Shown: piece after piece, positions 1 to 7,268 of the stretch
Position numbering within the stretch: the stretch's first letter is position 1
Layout of the letters: the number at the start of each line of letters is the position of its first letter
Program-made: the position numbers and the translations under genes
Assembly: GCA_027485995.1 (NCBI GenBank)
Contig: JAIXPW010000022.1
Location: 1 to 54,802 of the forward strand
Length of the DNA stretch: 54,802 nucleotides
DNA from: Verrucomicrobiaceae bacterium
GTDB lineage: Bacteria > Verrucomicrobiota > Verrucomicrobiia > Verrucomicrobiales > Akkermansiaceae
Reading direction: 5' to 3'
Notes under the pieces: generated by a model
Databases searched by the model: none
Told to the model about the DNA's origin: nothing
What the model saw: the letters and a program-made list of their open reading frames with translations, nothing else

Positions 1-570
1 GACAAGGATCGTGTGACGGTGCTGCCGCTGAGTCTGCGGGAGGAGATCTCGGTACAAGTGGAGAAGGCGCGGGAGATCTGGCGGAAAGACCGGGAGATGG
101 GATTGGCAGGCGTGTATCTGCCGGGCGCGCTGGCGAGGAAGTATCGTCGGGCGGCGGAGAGCTTTGAGTGGTTTTGGTTGTTTCCGGCGCGGCAGGTATC
201 GGTCGATCCAGAGAGCGGCGTACCAAGACGGCATCATTTGCACGGGAAGGTTTACAATGAGGCAATCAAGCGGGCGGCAGCTGCGGCTGGAATTGAGAAA
301 CAGGTGACGAGTCATGCGCTGCGGCATTCGTTCGCGACGCATCTGCTGGAAGGCGGAACGGATCTACGGACCATTGATTCGACCCGGCCCCACCGGGTCT
401 CACCCCTTCGGGGCCGTCGCGTTCGCTCCTGTCCAAAACACCTACAAGCCTTCGGTGTTTTTCAGGAGATCCTCGGACATGAAGACATCACAACGACGGA
501 GATTTATTTGCATGTGGCGGTGGGGGCGAATGGGCTGGGGGTGGTCAGTCCGTTGGATGTGGCGGCGTAG
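1..570 (+). CDS. intI: integron integrase IntI, 5'-truncated by window edge, with in-frame insertion
   Basis: C-terminal part of a tyrosine recombinase that would recombine attC and attI sites of an integron. The reading frame is open from base 1 (D-K-D-R-V-T-V-L-P), so the gene starts outside the window. The integrase-specific extra helix is visible ([14 protein letters not shown]), followed by [13 protein letters not shown] and the catalytic boxes HALRHSF (H-x-x-R), LGHED (second His) and the nucleophile Tyr in TEIYLHV. The ending GLGVVSPLD is the usual IntI C-terminus. Between DLRTI and QEILGH, adjacent in family members, there are 29 extra residues encoded by bases 376-462. The insertion keeps frame and leaves every visible catalytic residue in place, but it separates the HxxR box from the second His, so activity is uncertain. 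The cassette array, if any, would lie upstream, outside the window. Confidence 0.9.
   Translation, partial: DKDRVTVLPLSLREEISVQVEKAREIWRKDREMGLAGVYLPGALARKYRRAAESFEWFWLFPARQVSVDPESGVPRRHHLHGKVYNEAIKRAAAAAGIEKQVTSHALRHSFATHLLEGGTDLRTIDSTRPHRVSPLRGRRVRSCPKHLQAFGVFQEILGHEDITTTEIYLHVAVGANGLGVVSPLDVAA
376..462 (+). repeat. 87-bp palindrome-rich in-frame insertion in intI
   Basis: Limits are set by where the integrase alignment breaks (after DLRTI) and resumes (QEILGH). The insert holds three successive hairpins: GACCCGG / CCGGGTC with a 5-base loop (381-399), CCCC / GGGG around TTC (403-413), and AAAACACC / GGTGTTTT with an 11-base loop (435-461). Length is 29 codons without a stop. The design resembles palindromic elements that spread into coding genes in frame, such as Rickettsia RPE; identity with any known family cannot be tested here. 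No second copy was seen in the window. Confidence 0.7.
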
Positions 571-579
571 GAGGGAGAG

Positions 580-621
580 GAACATCGAACATCGAAATCC
601 GAAATCCGAAATCCACGATCC
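580..621. repeat. intergenic tandem heptamers (GAACATC)2 (GAAATCC)3
   Basis: Directly after intI, units read GAACATC, GAACATC, GAAATCC, GAAATCC, GAAATCC and a degenerate ACGATCC, all in 7-bp register. A further GAACATC follows near 687. The same GAAATCC unit recurs at 30095-30121. Function unknown. The stretch 571-754 has no convincing gene. Confidence 0.75.
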
Positions 622-754
622 TTTGCCTAGTCCACCGGCCGCTCTCTTCGAGGAAGAGCCCCCTGAAGGGAGGGGCTACGAACGTTGAACATCGAAGGGG
701 AAGAAGATTGATTCGCGAACGACCGATGATCAGACCCACGATCCGGTTGCGGTC

Positions 755-1027
755 ACTGAAGTGATTGTAGTTTGAACTGAAGTGATCGTGGCTAGAACCG
801 AAGTGGTGGTTGCAGGAGCCGAAGTGGTGGTTGCGGGGGCCGAAGTGGTGGTTGCGGGAGCCGAAGGGGTGGTTGCGGGAGCTGAAGTGGTGGTTGCGGG
901 AGCCGAAGGGGTGGTTGCGGGAGCCGAAGTGGTGGTTGCGGGGGCCGAAGGGGTGGTTGCGGGAGCCGAAGTGGTGGTCGCGGGGGCCGAAGCGGTCGTT
1001 GAATCAGCCGAAGAGACTGGGGCTGAC
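755..1027. repeat. 21-bp minisatellite, 13 units
   Basis: Thirteen head-to-tail 21-bp units. The core units begin GCCGAAGTGG and vary mainly by T/G at one site and A/G at another; the first two and last two units are degenerate. The period is a multiple of 3, so several frames stay open by construction. The plus frame would give VVVAGAE repeats from GTG 782 to 1141, and the minus frame Thr/Ala/Ser/Pro-rich repeats from TTG 1074 down to 730. The plus frame is closed by TGA in the first unit; the minus frame crosses all units but has only a TTG start, a poor ribosome site and no signal peptide. It is treated as non-coding or variable-number repeat DNA, with a small chance of a minus-strand low-complexity protein. 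Bases 1028-1171 hold nothing else recognisable. Confidence 0.85.
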
Positions 1028-1171
1028 CCATCCGCTAAGGCTTCCGTGTCGAAAAGCTGCTGGTGCAAAGACAAACCTCAACCCGAGAAGGAGCTCGCTC
1101 GCGGCTCCTGTTTGGCCGGCCTCTCACGAGGCATCCGCTGACAGGGGGCATCAAGGAATCCTTTCGTGGTC

Positions 1172-1200
1172 TTGACATTCCGGGTGTTTTGAGGTCTACC
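1172..1200 (+). promoter_or_regulatory. candidate sigma-70-type promoter for ftsB-hpt
   Basis: A perfect TTGACA (1172-1177) is followed after 17 bases by TCTACC (1195-1200), a weak -10, 11 bases before the ATG at 1212. Proposed from sequence only; the -10 match is poor. Confidence 0.3.
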
Positions 1201-1211
1201 GAGTCAATCTC

Positions 1212-1556
1212 ATGGCTCGCAAGCAGAAGATCACCACAGGACGAGTGGCCCGCCTCGAGGCGCGGACTCGTGCCTATGGGATGTTCAGCCAGGCGGCGTT
1301 CCTGGTGTTCTGCCTGGCCATCGGCTTCGTGATCCTGGCGGCGGCCTTTCCCCAGCACCAGAAGCTCGCGGAGCTAGAAAGCCGTCTGAAAGCCGAGCAG
1401 GCCCGGGAAGCGGCCGTGCTGGTGATGAAGGAGGACATCACTTCGGAGTTACGCGCGGTTCGGGAGGATCGGGAGTATCTTGAGATCCAGGCCCGTGATC
1501 GGCTCGACTACTATCGCCAGGGCGAAAAGGTCCTGCGCATCAAGCGTCCCCAGTGA
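1212..1556 (+). CDS. ftsB: FtsB/DivIC-like septum formation protein
   Basis: A 114-aa bitopic membrane protein of the septum-formation-initiator type, which in other bacteria joins FtsL and FtsQ in the divisome. Order: basic cytoplasmic N-terminus (about 1-24), one transmembrane helix (about 27-46, AAFLVFCLAIGFVILAAAF), a charged coiled coil (about 50-95), then the family end motif with an A-R-D-R-L-D-Y-Y-R-Q-G-E-K pattern, equivalent to the usual AR..LGYV.PGE. ATG 1212 places the helix at the usual position. hpt follows 64 bp downstream, so the two may be cotranscribed. FtsL has similar topology, but the ARDRLDYYRQGE ending favours FtsB/DivIC. Confidence 0.75.
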   Translation: MARKQKITTGRVARLEARTRAYGMFSQAAFLVFCLAIGFVILAAAFPQHQKLAELESRLKAEQAREAAVLVMKEDITSELRAVREDREYLEIQARDRLDYYRQGEKVLRIKRPQ

Positions 1557-1573
1557 GGACCAAGTCGTCTTCT

Positions 1574-1601
1574 GGAACTTGGAACTTGGAACTTGGAACT
1601 T
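1574..1601. repeat. intergenic tandem heptamer (GGAACTT)4
   Basis: Four perfect copies of GGAACTT between ftsB and hpt, ending 19 bases before the hpt start codon. It is one of several unrelated heptamers in the window that share a 7-bp period. Confidence 0.85.
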
Positions 1602-1620
1602 CCCGTCTTGAATCATCCGC

Positions 1621-2163
1621 ATGAAGCAGGACATCGCCCGCGTGCTGATTGATGAGAAAGTGATCGAGAAACGTCTCGACGTGATGGCCGCGCAGATCGA
1701 GCGGGAGTTTCCGGAAGGGACCCTGCTGGCGATCATTTTGCTGAAAGGCGCGTTGGTTTTCGCGGCGGATCTTCTGCGAAGGGTCGAGCGTCCGCTGGAG
1801 ATCGAGTGTCTGAATGTTTCCAGTTATCATGGCGGCACCGAGAGCTCGGGAAAGGTCGATTTCCTCGATCGTTCGTTTCCGGAGGTGAAGGGTCGGCATG
1901 TGCTGCTGCTCGACGATATCCTCGACACCGGCCGCACGCTGCACGCCGTCGCGGAGCGTCTGCGCGAGGAGGGCGCGGAGGCGGTGCACACCTGCGTGCT
2001 GCTTTCCAAGGATCGTCCGAGGGTGGAGGAGGTGGAGGCGGACTACACCGGCTTCCAGATCGGCGACGAATTCGTGGTCGGCTACGGGCTGGATTACATG
2101 GGCCGCTACCGCAACCTGCCGCACGTGGCGGTGCTCACGCCGGAGGCGATCGCGAGGGGTTGA
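1621..2163 (+). CDS. hpt: hypoxanthine phosphoribosyltransferase
   Basis: A 180-aa cytoplasmic purine-salvage enzyme converting hypoxanthine or guanine plus PRPP to IMP or GMP. The diagnostic PRPP loop VLLLDDILDTGRTL is at residues 94-107. The PPi loop region LLKGALVFAADLLRR (41-55), the flexible-loop region SSYHGGTESSGKV (67-79), and the base-side motif FVVGYGLDYMGRYRNLPHVAVL are all present. Length and order match bacterial Hpt. It lies 64 bp after ftsB with (GGAACTT)4 between them. The ATG at 1621 gives the family N-terminus. Confidence 0.93.
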   Translation: MKQDIARVLIDEKVIEKRLDVMAAQIEREFPEGTLLAIILLKGALVFAADLLRRVERPLEIECLNVSSYHGGTESSGKVDFLDRSFPEVKGRHVLLLDDILDTGRTLHAVAERLREEGAEAVHTCVLLSKDRPRVEEVEADYTGFQIGDEFVVGYGLDYMGRYRNLPHVAVLTPEAIARG

Positions 2164-2561
2164 GGAGCGACCTCAATAGCTGTCCGAGTGAATCACTTGG
2201 AGGCTGTCTGAAAGTGGACCGCCGCGATGTAAGATTCAGATAGTGGAGCCGCAATGGGAGCGCAGCGGACATGGACGAAGTGGCCCATTCAACTTTTCGT
2301 CAAATGGACGCGGATAAACTCAGATCAAGAGATCTAGGCAGTATGAATTGACGAATGCGACGATTCTTCAATTTCACGTCCTTGCCCGTCCATTGGCGCT
2401 TGATCACCTCTTTTAGATTTTTCACAGAGCTGTCGACCTTGGCGTCTTGGAGGTGAAAACGTCTTCATTCCGGAGTTTGGCGGGGTGTTTCTCTAACGGG
2501 TATGGGCGCAAGGCGAGGATGTGCTTGAGTTGGTGGGGTGGGGGGCGTTTGCTTGTCCGCC
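2164..2561. other. 398-bp intergenic region without a recognised gene
   Basis: Open frames here are short and carry no recognisable protein pattern. A small palindrome AGATC-AAGA-GATCT lies near 2325, and one CTAACGG, a near-match to the CTAACAG heptamer, at 2493. No terminator with a T tract was found after hpt. The stretch may include decayed coding DNA, but this cannot be shown. Confidence 0.5.
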
Positions 2562-2903
2562 ATGAGCGACATTGCCTGCCCGATGTGTGAGATGACCGAC
2601 GTGTTGATCCACGCCGACCATCATGAATGTGCCACCTGCGGTCACGAATGGCCACTCGCCGCCGAAGCGGAGGCCCCGGCCGGCGAGAGGATCGTGAAGG
2701 ACGCCTATGGCAACGTGCTCGCGAACGGGGACGTCGTGGCGATGATCAAGGACCTGAAGCTGAAAGGCTCCTCGCAGGTGTTGAAGGTCGGCACCAAGTC
2801 GAAGCCGATTCGCCTCGTCGATGGAGATCACGAGATCGACTGCAAGATGGACGGCATCTCGATCGCGCTGAAGGCGATGTATGTGAAGAAGGTCACGGCC
2901 TGA
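2562..2903 (+). CDS. yjdM: YjdM/PhnA family zinc-ribbon protein
   Basis: A 113-aa protein of the family historically named alkylphosphonate-utilisation protein PhnA, now YjdM; the true role is not established. An N-terminal zinc ribbon has two CxxC pairs (CPMC at residues 5-8 and CATC about 23-26). It is followed by the C-terminal domain with the family signature V-K-D-A-Y-G-N-V-L-A-N-G-D and the stretch IKDLKLKGSSQVLKVGTK. ATG 2562 is preferred to an upstream in-frame start because it gives the standard MSDIACPMC-type N-terminus. Length is normal. Confidence 0.92.
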   Translation: MSDIACPMCEMTDVLIHADHHECATCGHEWPLAAEAEAPAGERIVKDAYGNVLANGDVVAMIKDLKLKGSSQVLKVGTKSKPIRLVDGDHEIDCKMDGISIALKAMYVKKVTA

Positions 2904-2904
2904 T

Positions 2905-3792
2905 TCAGGCCTTTGGCGGTTCCACGAACTCCCTGAGGGAACTGCCGATGAGGTGGGTCCAGCCGTCGAGGAAGTTGCCGCGTGCGAAGTGCGTGCTCGC
3001 CGGAAAGGTTTCGAGGCCGGTGTGGGTCAGCGTGAGCCGGGTCTTGTCGCCCTCCGGTTTCAGCTCGAAGGTGACGAGGGAGTCGCCCTCGTGGCCCTCG
3101 TAGCGCCAGGTGTAGGCCAGCTCCTTTTCCGGCACGACCTTGGTGACGCGGCAGAGGTGGGTGAACTTTTCCCCGCCTTCGGAGCGCTTGCAGGCGTCGA
3201 AGCTGAACTCGAAGCCCACTTCGGCGCGGAACTCCGGGAGGTCGAAGTACCAGTGCTTGAAGCATTCGTTGTCGGTGATGGCCTTCCACACGAGTGGCAG
3301 GGGCGCGGAGAAGAGTCGCTCGACGACGAGCGGTGCGTGGTTTTCCCCGAGCAGGCTGGAAAGCCGCTCCAGGCACTGGGTCCAGCCGCCGATGTGGCCG
3401 TCGCGCGACTCGATGGACTTGAGCTTGGTTTGATGCAGCGTGACGCGGGTCTTTCCCGCCTCATCGGCGAAGCGCACCGACAGCAGCGTTTCATGCTCCG
3501 GGGTGCCATCGTCCTCCCGCCAGATATGGGTCATGACAAGGAGTTCGTCGGGAACGATCTCGAGATAGGTGCCGCCGACGGGATACCTTTCGCCATCGGG
3601 CGCGACGATGTCGGTGTGCCACTCGCCGCCGGCCCGCAGGTCGCCGTGGAGGTCGGTGATGCTGAAGCCATGGGGGCAGCACCAGTTCGAGAGATACTGC
3701 GGCTGGGTCCAGGCCTGATAGACGAGGGAACGGGGGGCGTTGAAGAGACGGGTGAGGGTCAATTCGAGAGGGCTGGTTTCAGGGGTGTTCAT
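2905..3792 (-). CDS. tandem AHSA1/SRPBCC-domain protein
   Basis: A 295-aa cytoplasmic protein with two consecutive Activator-of-Hsp90-ATPase-homologue-1-like (AHSA1, START/SRPBCC fold) domains. Domain 1 (about 8-145) starts with LELTLTRLFNAPRSLVYQAWT. Domain 2 (about 153-285) starts with PLVVERLFSAPLPLVWKAIT and ends SLREFVEPP. Single-domain versions are common; the fused pair is less so. It overlaps the preceding ArsR gene by 4 bp (ATGA), the classical coupling for ArsR-AHSA1 pairs. The ligand is unknown; a binder of small hydrophobic molecules is the family expectation. Confidence 0.88.
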   Translation of the reverse strand: MNTPETSPLELTLTRLFNAPRSLVYQAWTQPQYLSNWCCPHGFSITDLHGDLRAGGEWHTDIVAPDGERYPVGGTYLEIVPDELLVMTHIWREDDGTPEHETLLSVRFADEAGKTRVTLHQTKLKSIESRDGHIGGWTQCLERLSSLLGENHAPLVVERLFSAPLPLVWKAITDNECFKHWYFDLPEFRAEVGFEFSFDACKRSEGGEKFTHLCRVTKVVPEKELAYTWRYEGHEGDSLVTFELKPEGDKTRLTLTHTGLETFPASTHFARGNFLDGWTHLIGSSLREFVEPPKA

Positions 3793-4136
3793 TCGGGTTG
3801 GTCCTTGGATTGGAGTTTGGTGAGATAGTCATCGAGGCGGTCAAAGCTCTCCTCCCAGAAGCGGCGGTAGTGCTCGATCCACTGTTGGGCCTGCCGCATC
3901 GGCTCGGGCTCCAGCTTGAGCGAGTGGGTGCGGCCGTCCTTCGTGCGGGAGATGAGACCGGCGCTTTCGAGCACCTTGAGGTGCTTCGACACGGCCGGGA
4001 GGGACATGGCGTGAGGCTTCGCGAGGTCGGTCACGCAGCGGTCGCCGGTCGAGAGCTCCTCCAAGATCCGCCGCCGGGTGGGGTCCGCGAGGGCGGCGAA
4101 GGTGAGGTTCAGGTGCTCGGGCGAATAGTTAACCAT
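3789..4136 (-). CDS. ArsR-family transcriptional regulator
   Basis: A 115-aa winged-helix repressor. The helix-turn-helix core reads ALADPTRRRILEEL, then LPAVSKHLKVLESAGLISRTKDGR, which is the recognition helix and wing. There are no metal-binding Cys pairs in the recognition helix, so it is probably not metal-responsive. The C-terminal W-rich helix QQWIEHYRRFWEESFDRLDDYL is typical of ArsR proteins paired with AHSA1 enzymes. Start: ATG 4136 (M-V-N-Y-S-P) fits the family; an in-frame ATG at 4166 would add ten residues. Neither has a clear Shine-Dalgarno. A perfect inverted repeat covers the 4136 start, suggesting autoregulation. It is cotranscribed with the AHSA1 gene (4-bp overlap). Confidence 0.88.
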   Translation of the reverse strand: MVNYSPEHLNLTFAALADPTRRRILEELSTGDRCVTDLAKPHAMSLPAVSKHLKVLESAGLISRTKDGRTHSLKLEPEPMRQAQQWIEHYRRFWEESFDRLDDYLTKLQSKDQPE

Positions 4137-4144
4137 GCGGTTAA
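4129..4144. promoter_or_regulatory. candidate ArsR operator TTAACC-N4-GGTTAA
   Basis: A perfect 6-bp inverted repeat, TTAACC ATGC GGTTAA, spans the chosen start codon of the arsR-like gene. Its position between this gene and the divergent methyltransferase gene, and the AT-rich symmetric form, suit an ArsR dimer site. Binding is inferred. Confidence 0.5.
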
Positions 4145-4245
4145 ATGATGCTGTCGGGGCTGCCATGGCAACTCAAAAATGTTCAGGGCTGGAATCGGGA
4201 ACGGTTCGATTGTGCCGATCTCCTTGATCTGCTCTTCTCGGCGTC

Positions 4246-5250
4246 ATGGAACCCACTCCCGACCGCATCCTTCAGACCGGCATGGCATTCTGGGCCTCGA
4301 AAACCCTGCTCAGCGCCGTGGAAATGGAGCTCTTCACCGATCTTGCGAGTCAACCGGCGGATCTAACAACTCTTCAAGGTCGGCTCGATCTGCATCCGCG
4401 CGCGGCGGCGGATTTCCTTGATGCTTTGGTGGCGCTGGGCTTTCTGGAGCGTGAGGACGGAGTGTATCGCAACACGGCGGAGACGGCCCTTTTCCTCGAC
4501 AAGGCGAAGCCGTCCTATGTCGGCGGCATCCTCGAGATGTGCAATCATCGGCTCTATGGGTTCTGGGGCTCGCTGACCACAGCGCTGCGCAGCGGAGAGG
4601 CACAGAACGAGTCGAAGGGAGGGCAGGACCCCTTTGCCGCGCTGTATGCCGATCCCTCGCGGCTGAAGGAATTCCTCCGGGCAATGTCCGGAGTGAGCCG
4701 GGGCGCGAACCTGGCGATCGCGAGACAGTTTCCGTGGGCAAACTACGGAACCTTCGCCGACATCGGCACCGCGCAGGGCGATCTGGCCTCGCAGATCGCG
4801 CTGGCTCATCCGCACTTGAGGGGCATCGGCTTCGACCTGCCTGAAGTGGCTCCGGTGTTCGAGGACTACGCGGAGACGAACGGTCTGGCGGATCGGCTTT
4901 CGTTTCTCGGAGGCAGCTTTTTCACGGATGAGCTTCCCAGGGCCGAGGTCATCCTTTTCGGCCATATCCTTCACGACTGGGATCTCGAAACGAAGCGGAT
5001 GCTGCTCAGGAAAGCCTTCGCCGCGCTGCCCGAAGGTGGGGCGGTGGTGGTGTATGATGCGATCATCGACGACGCTCGGAAGGAGAATGCCTTCGGTCTG
5101 CTGATGAGCTTGAACATGTTGATCGAGACTCCGGGTGGCTTCGATTACACCGGCGCGGACTGCATCGGTTGGATGAAGGAGGCGGGCTTCCGCGACTGTC
5201 GGGTGGAGCATCTGGTGGGTCCGGATTCCATGGTGATCGGCATCAAGTGA
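4246..5250 (+). CDS. SAM-dependent O-methyltransferase (plant-type OMT/ASMT family)
   Basis: A 334-aa cytoplasmic class I methyltransferase of the Methyltransf_2 type. A winged-helix dimerisation domain occupies about 1-90. The Rossmann domain starts with the SAM loop DIGTAQG (172-178) and acidic strand-2 end GFDLPE (195-200), and carries the catalytic region HILHDWD (240-246), whose first or second His is the general base in this family. Substrate unknown: homologues act on hydroxylated aromatics, quinones or natural-product intermediates. It is divergent from arsR (110 bp) and 14 bp upstream of the pseudouridine synthase gene, so the latter pair may share a transcript. Confidence 0.85.
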   Translation: MEPTPDRILQTGMAFWASKTLLSAVEMELFTDLASQPADLTTLQGRLDLHPRAAADFLDALVALGFLEREDGVYRNTAETALFLDKAKPSYVGGILEMCNHRLYGFWGSLTTALRSGEAQNESKGGQDPFAALYADPSRLKEFLRAMSGVSRGANLAIARQFPWANYGTFADIGTAQGDLASQIALAHPHLRGIGFDLPEVAPVFEDYAETNGLADRLSFLGGSFFTDELPRAEVILFGHILHDWDLETKRMLLRKAFAALPEGGAVVVYDAIIDDARKENAFGLLMSLNMLIETPGGFDYTGADCIGWMKEAGFRDCRVEHLVGPDSMVIGIK

Positions 5251-5264
5251 GTGGATCCTTTCCC

Positions 5265-5945
5265 ATGACTCCGCTGCGCATCCTGTTCGAGGACGAGTGG
5301 CTCGTCGCGATCGACAAGCCCGCCGGGATGATCGTGCATGCCGGTCGTGAGCCCGAGGGGCCGGAGTGGATTGCGATGAAGCGGTTGCGCGACCAGCTTG
5401 GACGGCGGATATTCACCGTGCATCGGCTGGATCGTCCGACCTCGGGGGTGTTGTTGTTCGCGCTGGACCAGGTCAGCTCGGGATTGGCGCAGAAGGAATT
5501 CGAGCAGCGGCGGGTCACGAAGACCTATCGAGCGCTGGTCTGCGGGGCCTTTCCCGCGACCTGGACCTGTGAGACTCCCTTGCAGGCGGAGGAAGGGCAG
5601 CCCTTTCGTGAGGCAACGACCCGTTTCCGCTGTCTGGGAACCAGGCCCGCCCTAACAGATCCCTCGATCGAGATCTCCCTGGTCGAGGCGGTGCCTCTAA
5701 CAGGTCGCTACCACCAGATCCGCCGACACCTGTTGGAGGCCGGCTTTCCGATCATTGGCGACTTCCGTTATGCCGGTGAGGAGCGCAGCTTCGAGCTCGG
5801 AGAGCGCCTCGGCATCAGAACCCGCATGCTGCTTCAGGCCAAGGTGCTGGAGCTGCGGCATCCACACACAGGTCATATGCTCCGCATCGTGGCTGACGAC
5901 GATGCGGAGTTCCTCAAGGTTTTCGTGGGCCATCCCGAGGGCTAG
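5265..5945 (+). CDS. truC: RluA-family pseudouridine synthase, TruC-like
   Basis: A 226-aa enzyme isomerising uridine in RNA to pseudouridine. It starts with DEWLVAIDKPAGMIVHAG, carries the catalytic-Asp motif H-R-L-D-R-P-T-S-G at 53-61 (Asp56), and the GRYHQIRRHL box that resembles TruC (tRNA U65) more than RluC/RluD. There is no S4 domain, as expected for TruC. ATG 5265 is chosen because upstream in-frame codons are the shadow of the methyltransferase 3' end. Two CTAACAG heptamers (5652, 5697) fall in this gene as CTA-ACA codons. The exact RNA target is inferred. Confidence 0.87.
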   Translation: MTPLRILFEDEWLVAIDKPAGMIVHAGREPEGPEWIAMKRLRDQLGRRIFTVHRLDRPTSGVLLFALDQVSSGLAQKEFEQRRVTKTYRALVCGAFPATWTCETPLQAEEGQPFREATTRFRCLGTRPALTDPSIEISLVEAVPLTGRYHQIRRHLLEAGFPIIGDFRYAGEERSFELGERLGIRTRMLLQAKVLELRHPHTGHMLRIVADDDAEFLKVFVGHPEG

Positions 5946-5969
5946 GAGCAAAGCCGGGGCGGAGCCAGC

Positions 5970-7202
5970 TCACTCGGGATCGGCCTCGGTGCTGCTCCAG
6001 GTCAGGATTGGAGCGGCCTCATCCTTTCCGGCTTCGAGGCGGAAGGTGACGGTGCAGCCAAAGAACGAATCGTCATCCTCATTCTTGGGGATCTGACCCA
6101 TCACCCCGACTTGGATGAAGGCGGTGGTGGAGCGATAGGTGATGGCGGCATCGCGCAGGGTGATGGCAAAGTCGTCCTTCTTGAACTTCTTCAACTGCGG
6201 GCTGTCCTTCAGGTGTTCGAAGGCGGCCTTGGAAGCTGCGGCGTGGAGGTCTGCACCCTTGGAAAGGGCGTTGCCGTCGAGGAGGGAATAGACCTTTGCA
6301 TCGAAAGTTTCCCATTTTCCCGAGCAGAACTGGGCGACAAAACTGGAGTTGTTGGACCACACGGCTTCCGTGGTGATGTGGTTGTATTCCGCCTTGTCAC
6401 CAAAGTGATTGCCGGAGGTCTTGCCAAGTGCCGCACCGCTCTCGAGGTTGACCACGTAGTTGGCGAGTTTCTCGGTCTGTGGATCGACGGAGATGTCTCC
6501 ATCCTCATCGGTTTCCTCCTTGGCTTCCGACTCTCCCTGAATGCCCCAGGCCAAGGCGAACTTTTCGTCACGCGAGCGGGTGCCCTTGATCATGCGCCAG
6601 CCTTCGCCAACAGTCGCGGAACCCTTGGGTCCTGAAGGAGCGGAATCGTCCTCGGCATTCGCCGCAGCGAGCTTGTCGATGATCTTGCGGGCGGTGTCGG
6701 AATAGCCCTCGTAGAGCCCGTTTCCTCCTTCGACCTCCGCGAGCGGGATGGTCTTGTTAGGCAGGCCGGCGGTGTCTGTTTCCTTTCCTGCGGCGAACTT
6801 CCCTTCCTTGCGCAACTGGCGGATCAGCTTGCCGTCTGCGAAGTAGTTGCGGTTCTCGGTCACCGTGGTTGGCGCGTTCTCGAACATCGGGGTGGCGTCA
6901 CTGCGATCGAGCACGAACAGTAGCTTTTCGCCCTGGAGGAAGAACTGGGTGATGGTTTCGCCGTGTTCGCCGAAAAGGATCTCTTCGACCCGGATCAGTC
7001 CTGAGTCGTCGTCGCTTTTCCACACATGCTTCTCAAAGCCGTGACCGCCCTCAAGATTCTCTCCCGTCATCGAGTGATGCGGCCACGACTCGTAGCTCGA
7101 CTCGATCTTCTTGAAAGCCGCGCTGATTTCCTCGATCGAGGCCTTTTCGTCGGCGAAGAGCAGCGGGGAGCTGAGTAGCAAGGAGAAGAGGATGGACTTC
7201 AT
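5970..7202 (-). CDS. secreted acidic protein of unknown function
   Basis: A 410-aa protein with a classical signal peptide (MKSILFSLLLSSPLLFA, cleavage near residue 17-18). The mature protein is acidic and lysine-rich with no Cys cluster, repeats or membrane helices recognised. No family was recognised. An acidic stretch SEAKEETDEDGDISVD sits about two-thirds through, and the C-terminal third reads like a beta-rich domain. Gene order and the same secreted, acidic style link it with the next upstream gene at 7269-8252, but a terminator lies between them. Confidence 0.75.
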   Translation of the reverse strand: MKSILFSLLLSSPLLFADEKASIEEISAAFKKIESSYESWPHHSMTGENLEGGHGFEKHVWKSDDDSGLIRVEEILFGEHGETITQFFLQGEKLLFVLDRSDATPMFENAPTTVTENRNYFADGKLIRQLRKEGKFAAGKETDTAGLPNKTIPLAEVEGGNGLYEGYSDTARKIIDKLAAANAEDDSAPSGPKGSATVGEGWRMIKGTRSRDEKFALAWGIQGESEAKEETDEDGDISVDPQTEKLANYVVNLESGAALGKTSGNHFGDKAEYNHITTEAVWSNNSSFVAQFCSGKWETFDAKVYSLLDGNALSKGADLHAAASKAAFEHLKDSPQLKKFKKDDFAITLRDAAITYRSTTAFIQVGVMGQIPKNEDDDSFFGCTVTFRLEAGKDEAAPILTWSSTEADPE

Positions 7203-7225
7203 TGGAGGCAGGGGGTGGAAATGAA

Positions 7226-7257
7226 AAGGCCGCAGCTTCTGGTGAAGCTGCGGCCTT
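7226..7257 (-). terminator. intrinsic terminator after the 7269-8252 gene
   Basis: A perfect 14-bp stem AAGGCCGCAGCTTC / GAAGCTGCGGCCTT with a 4-base loop, followed on the minus strand by TTTTC. It lies 11 bp beyond the stop of the gene at 7269 and 23 bp before the start of the gene at 7202. Confidence 0.85.
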
Positions 7258-7268
7258 GAAAGGGAGGC

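Noticed and set aside
755..1027. CRISPR array
   Set aside because: Units are contiguous 21-bp tandem repeats with no unique spacers and no cas genes nearby.
782..1141. Plus-strand VVVAGAE-repeat protein
   Set aside because: The frame is open only because the period divides by 3; it is closed in the first unit and has no ribosome site.
571..1211. Integron cassette array with attC sites downstream of intI
   Set aside because: Cassettes lie beyond the 5' side of intI (outside the window), and no attC-like paired boxes were found here.
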